Assembly: GCA_005777415.1 (NCBI GenBank)
Contig: SXMI01000075.1
Span: forward strand, 1-13,299
Direction of reading: 5' to 3'
DNA length: 13,299 bases
Origin: Actinomycetota bacterium
GTDB lineage: Bacteria; Actinomycetota; Acidimicrobiia; Acidimicrobiales; Microtrichaceae
Shown here in pieces: positions 6,217 through 12,773 of the stretch. The notes under the pieces were generated by a model that ran no database searches, had not been told where the DNA came from, and saw nothing but the letters and a program-made list of their open reading frames with translations. A program made the translations under genes and the position numbers. The stretch's first letter is position 1. Each line of letters begins with the position of its first letter.

Positions 6217-6951
6217 GTGGAAGATCTCGTACCACCCCGCCGCCTCGGCCAACTCCTGACCCAGGCCCGCGAGTCCCGTGGCGTCTCGGTCGACGTGGTC
6301 ACCGAGGAGCTCGCCCGCAACAACGTGGCCATCGACCTCCGGGAGGTCGAGGCCGGCCGGGCCCGGATCGACGACCGCCAGGTGGAGCAGCTGGCCCGGA
6401 TCTACGGCATCGAGACCGGGACCCTGGTCCCGATGCGGAGCCGGCTGATCGTCGACCTGACCGAGGGCGTCATCCAGGACGAGCGGACCCGGTCCGCGAT
6501 CCGTTTCGACCCGGACCGCGGCGAGACGCTCCGTCGCTACCTGGCGCTCGTGTACCAGATGCGCAACCTCACCCCGGGTCAGGACCTGACGCTGCGGATC
6601 GAGGACATGCAGGTCCTTGCCGACGCCTTCGGGACGGACTCGCTCACGATCGAGTCGGAGCTGCGGACGTTGATGGCGGCCGACGCCGCGACGATCGCCA
6701 CGACCCGGTCCCGGTTGTCGGCCCGGGTGCTGGTGCCTGCCGCCGGCATCCTGCTCGCCGTGACGGCCATCGGTGCGCTCGTGTTCGTCCAGTCGAGCAG
6801 CGAGGCACCGGCACCGGCTCCGGCACCCGCCGTGGCCGAGGTTCCGCTCGATCAGTTGCCGCCGGCACCGGTCGCCGAGGTGGGCCCCGCCGGCATCACC
6901 GTCGAGCGTCTTCCCGACGGGTCGGTCGGGCCCGAGCGGCCAGCGGGCTGA
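6217..6951 (+). CDS. Membrane-anchored helix-turn-helix protein
   Basis: 244 aa. Residues 9-66 (RRLGQLLTQARESRGVSVDV to LARIYGIE) look like an XRE/Cro-type helix-turn-helix, including a region resembling the usual EAGR turn. Residues 77-160 form a second, helical, charged domain (RLIVDLTEGVIQDE, LRRYLALVYQMRNLTPG, ADAFGTDSLTIESELRTLM) of no family I recognise. A single TM helix spans 171-191, followed by an Ala-Pro-rich, acidic 53-residue tail (192-244) predicted to be outside the membrane. This resembles RodZ in plan (cytoplasmic HTH, one TM, extracytoplasmic tail), but the extra middle domain and short tail differ. It could be a membrane-tethered DNA-binding protein or an HTH-fold scaffold. 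The start is GTG behind GGAGG. It diverges from the phosphatase run and is convergent with the Nudix gene, 6 bp between stops. Confidence 0.8.
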   Translation: MEDLVPPRRLGQLLTQARESRGVSVDVVTEELARNNVAIDLREVEAGRARIDDRQVEQLARIYGIETGTLVPMRSRLIVDLTEGVIQDERTRSAIRFDPDRGETLRRYLALVYQMRNLTPGQDLTLRIEDMQVLADAFGTDSLTIESELRTLMAADAATIATTRSRLSARVLVPAAGILLAVTAIGALVFVQSSSEAPAPAPAPAVAEVPLDQLPPAPVAEVGPAGITVERLPDGSVGPERPAG

Positions 6952-6957
6952 TCGGCC

Positions 6958-7491
6958 TCAGGCGGTCCGCTCGACCGTCGTCGACGCCACGTCGGTGCCG
7001 TGCACCCGGAACCCGAACGATCGCGGCGTCGTCCACCGCTCGTCCATCCACTCCAGCAGCGGCTCGCGGACCCACGGCTGGGTCGATTCGAGCAGGTCGC
7101 GGGCGGTGACCGGGTCCGCCCAGCGGGCGTCCACGACGATCCCGTCGGGGTCCTCGCCCGTGGCCAGCGAGCCGGCGACCTCCCCGGAACGGTGCACCTC
7201 GACCCGGAGGTCCCAGCGCAGGTCCACCGCCTCGATGCGCACCTCGTAGAGCAGTCCCGACCAGGCCTGCACGCGCAGGCCGGTCTCCTCCTCGACCTCA
7301 CGTCCGAGCCCCACGAGCAGTTCCTCGTGGTGCTCGATGACCCCGCCGGGTGGCGTCCAGTCCCAGCGGCCACCGCGTCGGACGTTGCGGACCAGCAGCA
7401 GGTCGCCGCGGTCGGGATGCTCGACGACGGCACCGGCCACGGTCCAGCGGTGGACCCCGTCTGCTGGCTGTGCTCCCGAACCGTCGCCCAC
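6958..7491 (-). CDS. Nudix hydrolase
   Basis: 177-aa cytoplasmic pyrophosphohydrolase of nucleoside diphosphates linked to another moiety. A complete Nudix box spans 50-72: Gly50, Glu56 and REVEEETGL (64-72) match GX5EX7REUXEEXGU exactly, so it should be catalytically competent with Mg2+. Preceding strand WTVAGAVVEHPDRGDLLLVR and the WDWTPPGG loop are typical. The fairly long C-terminal part (PWVREPLLEWMDERW) is unassigned. The substrate cannot be read from sequence; proximity to DNA polymerase IV may suggest nucleotide-pool or damage metabolism, but this is only context. The GTG at 7491 gives the best fit and has TAGCGT 6 nt upstream and no Shine-Dalgarno. Divergent from dinB with 44 bp between starts. 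Confidence 0.9.
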   Translation of the reverse strand: MGDGSGAQPADGVHRWTVAGAVVEHPDRGDLLLVRNVRRGGRWDWTPPGGVIEHHEELLVGLGREVEEETGLRVQAWSGLLYEVRIEAVDLRWDLRVEVHRSGEVAGSLATGEDPDGIVVDARWADPVTARDLLESTQPWVREPLLEWMDERWTTPRSFGFRVHGTDVASTTVERTA

Positions 7492-7497
7492 GCCACG

Positions 7498-7503
7498 ACG
7501 CTA
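7498..7503 (-). promoter_or_regulatory. Candidate -10 box for leaderless Nudix gene
   Basis: Minus-strand TAGCGT is followed by 6 nt (CGTGGC) and GTG at 7491, again a leaderless arrangement. No -35 is recognised. Confidence 0.45.
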
Positions 7504-7522
7504 CCCGTCCCCCCGGGCGGCC

Positions 7523-7527
7523 GGAGG
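7523..7527 (+). promoter_or_regulatory. Ribosome binding site of dinB
   Basis: GGAGG with 8 nt before the GTG at 7536, ideal spacing. This decides the start within a frame that stays open to 7350. Confidence 0.75.
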
Positions 7528-7535
7528 CGGCGGTC

Positions 7536-8858
7536 GTGACCGGCCGGAGCATCCTCCACGTCGACATGGACGCGTTCTTCGCCTCCGTGGAGCTGCTCCG
7601 CCACCCGGACCTTGTCGGTCGACCGGTGGTCGTCGGTGGGGCGGGGGAGCGCGGGGTCGTGGCGGCGGCGTCCTACCCGGCGCGTGTCCACGGCATCCGG
7701 TCGGCCATGTCGACGGCCCGGGCCCGTCGGCTGTGCCCCGACCTGGTGGTGCTCCCCGTCGACCACGGTCACTACGCGCAGGTCTCGTCGCGCATCATGG
7801 CCACGTTCCATGAGTTCACCCCGCTGGTCGAGCCGCTCTCGCTCGACGAGGCGTTCCTGGACGTCACCGGCGCCTCCCGGTCGGTGGGCTCCGCCGTCGA
7901 GATCGCCGGGGAGCTCCGCCGTCGGATCCACGACCGGGAGTCGCTCTGGTGCTCGGTGGGTGTCGCGTCCTCCAAGCTGCTCGCCAAGCTCGCATCCGAG
8001 GCGGCCAAGCCGACCCCGGGGGCCGTGGGGGACCCGCCGGGTGTCGTCGTGGTCCCCGCCGACCGGGAGCTGGTGTTCCTCCAGGACCGACCGGTGGGGG
8101 ATCTGTGGGGCGTCGGGCCCGTGACCCGGGAGCGGCTCGCCTCGCTGGGGGTGCTCACCGTGGCGCAGTTGGCGGCGTTCCCCGTGGACGCGCTGGCGGG
8201 CCGGTTGGGGGCGGGAACCGCCCGGCACCTCCACGAGTTGGCGAACGGACGTGACGACCGGCCCGTCGTCCCGGACCAGGCGGCCCGGTCCATCTCCCAG
8301 GAGGAGACCTTCGCCCGGGACCTGCACTCGCTCGACGACCTGGACGTCCATCTGGTGTCGATGGCCGACCGGGTGGCGGCCCGGGCCCGGCGGAGCGGAG
8401 TCCTCGGGCGCACCGTCCAACTGAAGGTCCGCTCGGGGGACCTCACGACTACGAGTCGGTCCCGCACGCTCGACACACCCTCGGCCGACGGGCTGACGAT
8501 CCTGCGGGTCGCCCGGTCGCTGCTCGCCGACCTACCGGTCTCGGCGGGCATCCGGCTGCTGGGGGTGGGTCTCACCAACCTGCTCGATGCCGAGGTGGGG
8601 CACCAGTTGCGCCTGGAGGGGCTCGACGGTCCGGACGACGGCCGGTCGTCGGCGCCGTCGGCGAACCGTCTGGCCGCCACGGAGGCGGTCGACCGGGTGC
8701 GGGCCCGATTCGGGGAGGACGCGATCGGCCCGGCCCGTCGTCGACCGCCGCCCGCGCCGCCTGCACCATCGCCGGTAGCGCCGCCGGCAGCGCCCCCGAC
8801 AGCGCCCCCGACCGACGACCCCGGGGGTGACCCGCCGACTCGTGGCGGACCCCGGTAG
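7536..8858 (+). CDS. dinB: DNA polymerase IV (Y-family translesion polymerase)
   Basis: 440-aa low-fidelity polymerase that copies past DNA lesions. Palm/fingers: HVDMDAFFASVE (8-19, catalytic Asp10 and steric-gate Phe15), YPARVHGIRSAMST, SLDEAFLDVTG (catalytic Asp104/Glu105), then GVASSKLLAKLASEAAKP. The thumb has helix-hairpin-helix segments (LWGVGPVTRERLASLGVLTV). The little finger runs from QEETFARDL to LLGVGLTNL. All catalytic residues are present. At the place where the beta-clamp peptide normally lies, the sequence reads HQLRLEGLD; the usual consensus is QL-x-LF, so the aromatic/second hydrophobic position is replaced. The last ~40 residues (after GPARR) are a Pro/Ala-rich low-complexity tail. 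The start is GTG with GGAGG. The stop TAG is part of a possible promoter for the next gene. Confidence 0.94.
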   Translation: MTGRSILHVDMDAFFASVELLRHPDLVGRPVVVGGAGERGVVAAASYPARVHGIRSAMSTARARRLCPDLVVLPVDHGHYAQVSSRIMATFHEFTPLVEPLSLDEAFLDVTGASRSVGSAVEIAGELRRRIHDRESLWCSVGVASSKLLAKLASEAAKPTPGAVGDPPGVVVVPADRELVFLQDRPVGDLWGVGPVTRERLASLGVLTVAQLAAFPVDALAGRLGAGTARHLHELANGRDDRPVVPDQAARSISQEETFARDLHSLDDLDVHLVSMADRVAARARRSGVLGRTVQLKVRSGDLTTTSRSRTLDTPSADGLTILRVARSLLADLPVSAGIRLLGVGLTNLLDAEVGHQLRLEGLDGPDDGRSSAPSANRLAATEAVDRVRARFGEDAIGPARRRPPPAPPAPSPVAPPAAPPTAPPTDDPGGDPPTRGGPR

Positions 8859-8861
8859 CCT
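8856..8861 (+). promoter_or_regulatory. Candidate -10 box overlapping the dinB stop codon
   Basis: TAGCCT, identical to the pfkA box, uses the dinB stop TAG as its first three bases. It is followed by 8 nt and an ATG at 8870, which opens a 20-codon ORF rather than the DUF3040 gene. Transcription from here would give DUF3040 a leader of about 50 nt. No -35 recognised. Confidence 0.4.
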
Positions 8862-8869
8862 GTGGCAAC

Positions 8870-8932
8870 ATGCAGGCGCACGCAGAGCCGACCGGATCCA
8901 CCCAGGGGGTGACTGGCCATGCCGCTGTCTGA
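8870..8932 (+). CDS. Possible leaderless upstream ORF, 20 codons
   Basis: ATG at 8870, stop TGA at 8930-8932. It encodes a 20-residue peptide beginning MQAHAEP and ending GHAAV, with no recognisable motif. It lies 8 nt after a TAGCCT box and ends 14 nt inside DUF3040 in another frame, so its translation would run over the DUF3040 Shine-Dalgarno and start. A regulatory role by coupling or occlusion is an inference; it may equally be a chance ORF. Confidence 0.3.
   Translation: MQAHAEPTGSTQGVTGHAAV
8904..8909 (+). promoter_or_regulatory. Ribosome binding site of DUF3040 gene
   Basis: AGGGGG with 9 nt before ATG 8919; an acceptable Shine-Dalgarno that lies inside the possible upstream ORF. Confidence 0.5.
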
Positions 8933-9299
8933 GGACGAACAGCGAATCCTCAGCGAGATCGAGTCGCAGCTCCGCGCGTCCGACCCGGACCTGGCGGAGC
9001 ACGTCGGCTCCACGACCGTCTACACCGATGCGGTCCGCAAGCTCCGGTGGGGGGTGGTGGCGTTCGTCGCCAGCCTCGTGCTCACCGTGGTCCTGCTGAC
9101 CGTGCACTTCGCCCTCGGCTTCGTCGGGTTCCTGGCCATGGTCGGCTCCGCGATCATCATCGAGTCGAACGCCCGACGGATGGGCCGGGCGGGCATCAAC
9201 GAGGCCACCCGGGCGCTGCGGTCCTCGGGCATCCGCTCGTACTTCAACGACGCGGGCGAGCGGGCCCGTGAGCGTTTCCGTCGCGACGACGAGGTCTGA
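8919..9299 (+). CDS. DUF3040 family membrane protein
   Basis: 126 aa. The N-terminus MPLSEDEQRILSEIESQL followed by an LRASDPDLAEHV segment is the DUF3040 signature, found almost only in actinobacteria; function unknown. Residues 1-42 are soluble, then two TM helices (about 44-63 and 66-85) form a tight hairpin, followed by a basic cytoplasmic-type tail (SNARRMGRAG, RARERFRRDDEV). The start is ATG with AGGGGG. It lies 60 bp after dinB, an arrangement common in actinobacteria from memory, and converges with the transglutaminase gene with 9 bp between stops. Confidence 0.9.
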   Translation: MPLSEDEQRILSEIESQLRASDPDLAEHVGSTTVYTDAVRKLRWGVVAFVASLVLTVVLLTVHFALGFVGFLAMVGSAIIIESNARRMGRAGINEATRALRSSGIRSYFNDAGERARERFRRDDEV

Positions 9300-9304
9300 G
9301 CCGG

Positions 9305-9340
9305 CCCGTCAGCGGACCCGCTCGAGCACCCGCTGACGGG
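9305..9340. terminator. Perfect 11-bp inverted repeat at convergent gene ends
   Basis: CCCGTCAGCGG (9305-9315) pairs with CCGCTGACGGG (9330-9340) around a 14-nt loop. Located just after the DUF3040 stop and over the last codons and stop of the transglutaminase gene, it can form a hairpin in transcripts from either side. No U-tract follows on either strand, so it would be a non-canonical bidirectional terminator or a 3'-end stabiliser. U-less hairpins are commonly proposed as terminators in high-GC actinobacteria. Confidence 0.55.
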
Positions 9341-11567
9341 TACCCAGACCGGCGTCGATCCCGGCCACGACGTGCCGGGCGATCTCCTCGGCGAGCTCCT
9401 GGTCGTCCGGCGTCCCGCCGTCCGGCGCGAACCGCCGCACCGTCTCGAGTCGGGCGAGTGTCTCCACGTCGTGGGCGATGTCGGCACAGCCGGGGTCGGC
9501 GCCGAGCCGCCGGGCGAACTCGAGCGGCGTCTCGTCCGGGCGGATCGACACCCCCCGGTGGACGCAGGACCGGGTCACGTCCTCCCAGGCGATGGCGATC
9601 GGCCCGACGTCCGGGTCCTGGCGCGCCCGGCGCCGCCGGCTGCTCCGCCGCCATCGGGTGACGACCAGCCCGGCCATCGCCCCGAGCGCGAGCGTCACCA
9701 GGACCAGCAGGCCGGCGCGTCGGGTGCCGCCCGTCGTCCCGCCGGGGTCGCCGGCTCCCGGGTCCGCCGGTTCCGACTCCGCCGAGGCGTCGAGCTCGGC
9801 CTGGGTGTCGGGAGGCGTCGTGGGTCGATCGGCCGTGGTGGTCGACGGGGTCGAGGTGGTGGCGGCCTGGGCGGCGGGCGGCTCGGCCTGGGCGGCGTCG
9901 ACGCCGGTCCAGCCGGTGCCCTGCGGGTCGCCGCGACCCGGGGTCGGCTCGAAGGCCACCCACCCGACCCCGGGGAGCTGCACCTCCGGCCAGGCGTGCG
10001 CATGGCGACCACGGACGACGAACCGGGTCGGATCGTCCGCGAGCCGGTCGCCGGGGGTGAACCCGACCGCCACCCGGCTCGGGAGGCCCACCGCCCGGGC
10101 CATCAGGGCGTACGCCGAGGCGAACTGCTGACAGAAGCCCCGGCGAGTGCTGAGGAACGCCGCCACCGGGTCGGACTCGCCCCGGTAGTCGACGGCCGTG
10201 TCGTAGGTCGCCCCGGGGCCTCGGAGCCAGTCCTGGAGGGCCAGGGCCTGCTGGTAGGGGCCGTCGCGGCCGGCCACGGCCGCCAGGGCGGTCCGGCGGA
10301 CCTCATCGCTCAGGCCGTCGGCGGCCAACGTGGTCGGGTTCGTCGGGGCCGCCGGCGTGGTGGCCAGGGCCGCCGGGTCCACGACGCGCAGCGCGGAGGT
10401 CACCCGGTAGGTCGTCCCGGGTGTCGCCGAGTCGTCCCGGGCGATGAGCGACGAGGACTCGGGGTCGACGCCCACGGCGACATCGCCCGTCACGTCCACC
10501 GCCTGGAACGCCGCCGGGAGCCACAGTCCGCCGAGCGTCGCGATCCGCACCTCCTGAGTGAGGGGCCGGCCGGGGCTGGCCTCACCCAGGTCGCCGTCCG
10601 TGGAGCGGTAGGTGCCCCGGGAGGTCCAGATCGAGCGCTCGGGGTCGTACTGCTCGAGCGCCGTCAGGCGCCAGTACGACGCCTCGTCTGCTCCGACGGT
10701 GAAGACGACCTCGTCGCTGCGCTCGCCGAGCAGCGAGGTGACCCCGACGAAGGGTGACACGACGGTCCGGGGCCCCTCGCCGCGTCCCAGGGTGCGGAGG
10801 TCCACGACCGCCTCGTCGTCGCCGGGCAGCAGCGGGGCGAGCGCCACGCCGACGACGAGCACGGCGACGGCGAGGGCGCTCGCGCCGAGCGCCACGGCCC
10901 GGACTCCGCTCCGGGCGTCACCGTGGCGCCACCGGGTCGCGCTGGCGACGAGGGCCCGCTGGGTGACCGCGTAGACGGCCAGTCCGAGCGCGAACACGGC
11001 GGTGGAACCGACGCGGGCCGCATCGCGGGCCAGCACCCCGCTCGCCACGACGGTCGCCAGGTAGGGGATGATCGCCTGCACCGGTGCCCGGTAGCGCAGG
11101 GCGCTGGTGTCGGCGAACGTGACGAACACCCAGAGCACGGCGGCGAGCGTCAGCAGGAACCCGTCGCTGGCCGGGACCGGCGCCACCTGGTCGGCGAAGT
11201 CGCCGAACGAACTGCGGACCAGATCGCCGACCGCCGCCAGGGTGTCCCCGGTGGGCAGGCCGTAGGCGCTGGTCTCCGGTACGAACAGCCAGGTCAGCGC
11301 CAGGACGGCGCTGCCGAGCGAGACCACGGTCGCCACGCCCGGTCCCACCCGGAGGCGACGCAGCGCAACGGCGAGGAGCCAGGCCGCCGTGACCGGGACG
11401 GCGAGGGTGCGCAGGAACCCCCACCCCTCGAAGAGCCGGGCGAACGTCGCCGTCGTAGCGAGCGCCACCGTCAGCAGGCCGAGCTCGGCCGCGACGAGCG
11501 CCACGGGAGCGACCCGGTCGTCACCGCCGACTCGCCCGGCACCGTCCACGGGCGCTGGTGGGCTCAT
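9309..11567 (-). CDS. TgpA-type membrane transglutaminase-like protein
   Basis: 752-aa integral membrane protein: about seven TM helices (19-246), an extracytoplasmic region with a transglutaminase-like domain (about 410-545), a Thr/Pro/Ala-rich linker, one TM (about 617-640) and a cytoplasmic DUF4129-like domain (about 655-720, with RPDETPLEFARRL). Catalytic residues: Cys479 in RGFCQQFASAYALMARAVG and His524 in HAHAWPEVQLPGVGW, with the third position at residue 540. The Cys-His and His-third spacings (45 and 16) match P. aeruginosa TgpA (C404, H448, D464). The third residue is Glu in WVAFEPTPG instead of Asp. The ATG at 11567 forms an ATGA overlap with the DUF58 stop; the same frame stays open upstream to 12668 but is an Arg/Pro/Gly-rich shadow of DUF58. 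Last gene of the MoxR-DUF58-transglutaminase module; the physiological substrate is unknown. Confidence 0.92.
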   Translation of the reverse strand: MSPPAPVDGAGRVGGDDRVAPVALVAAELGLLTVALATTATFARLFEGWGFLRTLAVPVTAAWLLAVALRRLRVGPGVATVVSLGSAVLALTWLFVPETSAYGLPTGDTLAAVGDLVRSSFGDFADQVAPVPASDGFLLTLAAVLWVFVTFADTSALRYRAPVQAIIPYLATVVASGVLARDAARVGSTAVFALGLAVYAVTQRALVASATRWRHGDARSGVRAVALGASALAVAVLVVGVALAPLLPGDDEAVVDLRTLGRGEGPRTVVSPFVGVTSLLGERSDEVVFTVGADEASYWRLTALEQYDPERSIWTSRGTYRSTDGDLGEASPGRPLTQEVRIATLGGLWLPAAFQAVDVTGDVAVGVDPESSSLIARDDSATPGTTYRVTSALRVVDPAALATTPAAPTNPTTLAADGLSDEVRRTALAAVAGRDGPYQQALALQDWLRGPGATYDTAVDYRGESDPVAAFLSTRRGFCQQFASAYALMARAVGLPSRVAVGFTPGDRLADDPTRFVVRGRHAHAWPEVQLPGVGWVAFEPTPGRGDPQGTGWTGVDAAQAEPPAAQAATTSTPSTTTADRPTTPPDTQAELDASAESEPADPGAGDPGGTTGGTRRAGLLVLVTLALGAMAGLVVTRWRRSSRRRRARQDPDVGPIAIAWEDVTRSCVHRGVSIRPDETPLEFARRLGADPGCADIAHDVETLARLETVRRFAPDGGTPDDQELAEEIARHVVAGIDAGLGTRQRVLERVR

Positions 11568-12760
11568 CCGGGGATCACTCCCGCCGGGACCAGGCTTCGT
11601 CGCCACGCCGCCGTGAGGTCCTCGCCCCGGTGCTCGACGAGCAGGGGAGGGTCGGCGGCGCCCGAGGTGGTGCACGCCCCGCAGGCGACCAGGATGCGCA
11701 GGTCCCAGCCGCGTGTCGCCGCCGTCACGGCGTCGTGCCCGCTCGCCTCCATGGCCCCGGTGCACATCACGAGTCGGCCCGACCCGGTGCCACCCGGGAG
11801 CGACGCCAGGACGGACGCCAGCGACCCGCCGCCGCTCGCGCGGACGGCGGCCAACTCGTCGAGCAGATGCTCCTCGGCCTCGGCCCCGACGACACCGCTG
11901 TCGGTGCCGTCGGTGGTGACCAAGCGGATCAGCTCGCCGTGGGCGGCCGCGTGCTCGACGACGCTGGCCGCCGCCGACACCGCCCGTTCGAACGAGTCGT
12001 CGTCGTGGACGGCCCGACGTACGTCGAGCAGCACGGTCGTCCGCCGCTGCCACGGCTGCTCGTACTGCTGGACGACGAGGCGCCCGAGCCGGGCCGAGGA
12101 GCGCCAGTGGACCTGTCGGACGTCGTCGCCGGGCTCGTAGGCGCGCAGGGCGGCGAACTCGTCGTCGGTCGAGTTCCGTCCCACCACGGGGGCGGACCCC
12201 TCGGTGGGCGTGCCACCCGGGGTGCCCTCGAGCGGGTCGAGGGGCCAGGTGCGTGGAAGGACGACGACCGAGCGCCGGTCGTCGTCGCTGCGCCGGGACG
12301 TGGCGAGGGCGAACGGGTCGTCGACGTCGAGCACCGCCGGGCCGATCGTGTGGACGCCGCGCCGGTGGGCGGGGAACCGGTAGGTGACCTCCCGGGTCGC
12401 TCCGGCGGGGATCGGGGCCACGGCGAGCGTCACGTCCCCGGCCCGGCCGGCCCGGTCGGTGAACCGCAGGACCGGGCTGTGGCCCCGGCCCCGGTGCTGC
12501 AACCGGATCGTGACCAGGGCCGACTCGCCGACACGCAGTCGACCGGGACGGACCTGTCGACTGGATCGGACCTCCAGCGGCCGGAGGCCCACCCAGGCCC
12601 ACGCCACGGCGACCGCGAGCAGGCCCATGGCCGCCAGGGCGGTGAGCTCGGGCTGGCCGAGCAACCACCCGATGATCCCGACGACCGTGGAGACGGCCAC
12701 GACGAGGAGCCCGTTGCGGGTCGGTCGGCTCCGCCGACGGGCGCGCCGCCTCCGGTCCAC
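11564..12760 (-). CDS. DUF58 domain protein
   Basis: 398 aa. A basic N-terminus (MDRRRRARRRSRPTR) precedes two TM helices (about 17-35 and 38-57). After these comes a beta-rich region with RRGVHTIGP, and the DUF58 signature begins near residue 199: DDEFAALRAYEPGDDVRQVHW then SSARLGRLVVQQYEQPW. A von Willebrand A-like fold follows (TTVLLDVRRA onward). DUF58 proteins are partners of MoxR ATPases, thought to be clients or targets in chaperone-like or metal-insertion roles; the exact function is not known. The start is GTG at 12760, 13 bp after the moxR stop, with GAGGG in reach as Shine-Dalgarno. The stop overlaps the transglutaminase start, so coupled translation is expected. Confidence 0.9.
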   Translation of the reverse strand: MDRRRRARRRSRPTRNGLLVVAVSTVVGIIGWLLGQPELTALAAMGLLAVAVAWAWVGLRPLEVRSSRQVRPGRLRVGESALVTIRLQHRGRGHSPVLRFTDRAGRAGDVTLAVAPIPAGATREVTYRFPAHRRGVHTIGPAVLDVDDPFALATSRRSDDDRRSVVVLPRTWPLDPLEGTPGGTPTEGSAPVVGRNSTDDEFAALRAYEPGDDVRQVHWRSSARLGRLVVQQYEQPWQRRTTVLLDVRRAVHDDDSFERAVSAAASVVEHAAAHGELIRLVTTDGTDSGVVGAEAEEHLLDELAAVRASGGGSLASVLASLPGGTGSGRLVMCTGAMEASGHDAVTAATRGWDLRILVACGACTTSGAADPPLLVEHRGEDLTAAWRRSLVPAGVIPG

Positions 12761-12773
12761 GTCCGGGTCGCCC

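Noticed and set aside
6004..6252. N-terminal extension of the 97-aa membrane protein to ATG 6252.
   Set aside because: The extra 83 residues are Pro/Arg/Gly-rich and would run into the HTH gene; GTG 6003 has a well-placed -10 box.
6933..6973. Inverted repeat CGAGCGG/CCGCTCG across the HTH/Nudix convergent junction.
   Set aside because: Seven bp arms with a 27-nt loop in very GC-rich DNA are easily due to chance, and no extension is possible.
6958..8858. Nudix plus DinB plus HTH protein as a new DNA-damage or defence island.
   Set aside because: The genes are on different strands with separate starts, dinB and Nudix genes are ordinary housekeeping families, and no mobile-element or composition signal is seen.
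9309..12668. A single 1119-codon open frame covering transglutaminase plus an upstream 367-codon extension (possible fusion protein).
   Set aside because: The extension overlaps DUF58 in another frame, is Arg/Pro/Gly-rich with no domain, and ends where a clean ATGA overlap start exists at 11567.
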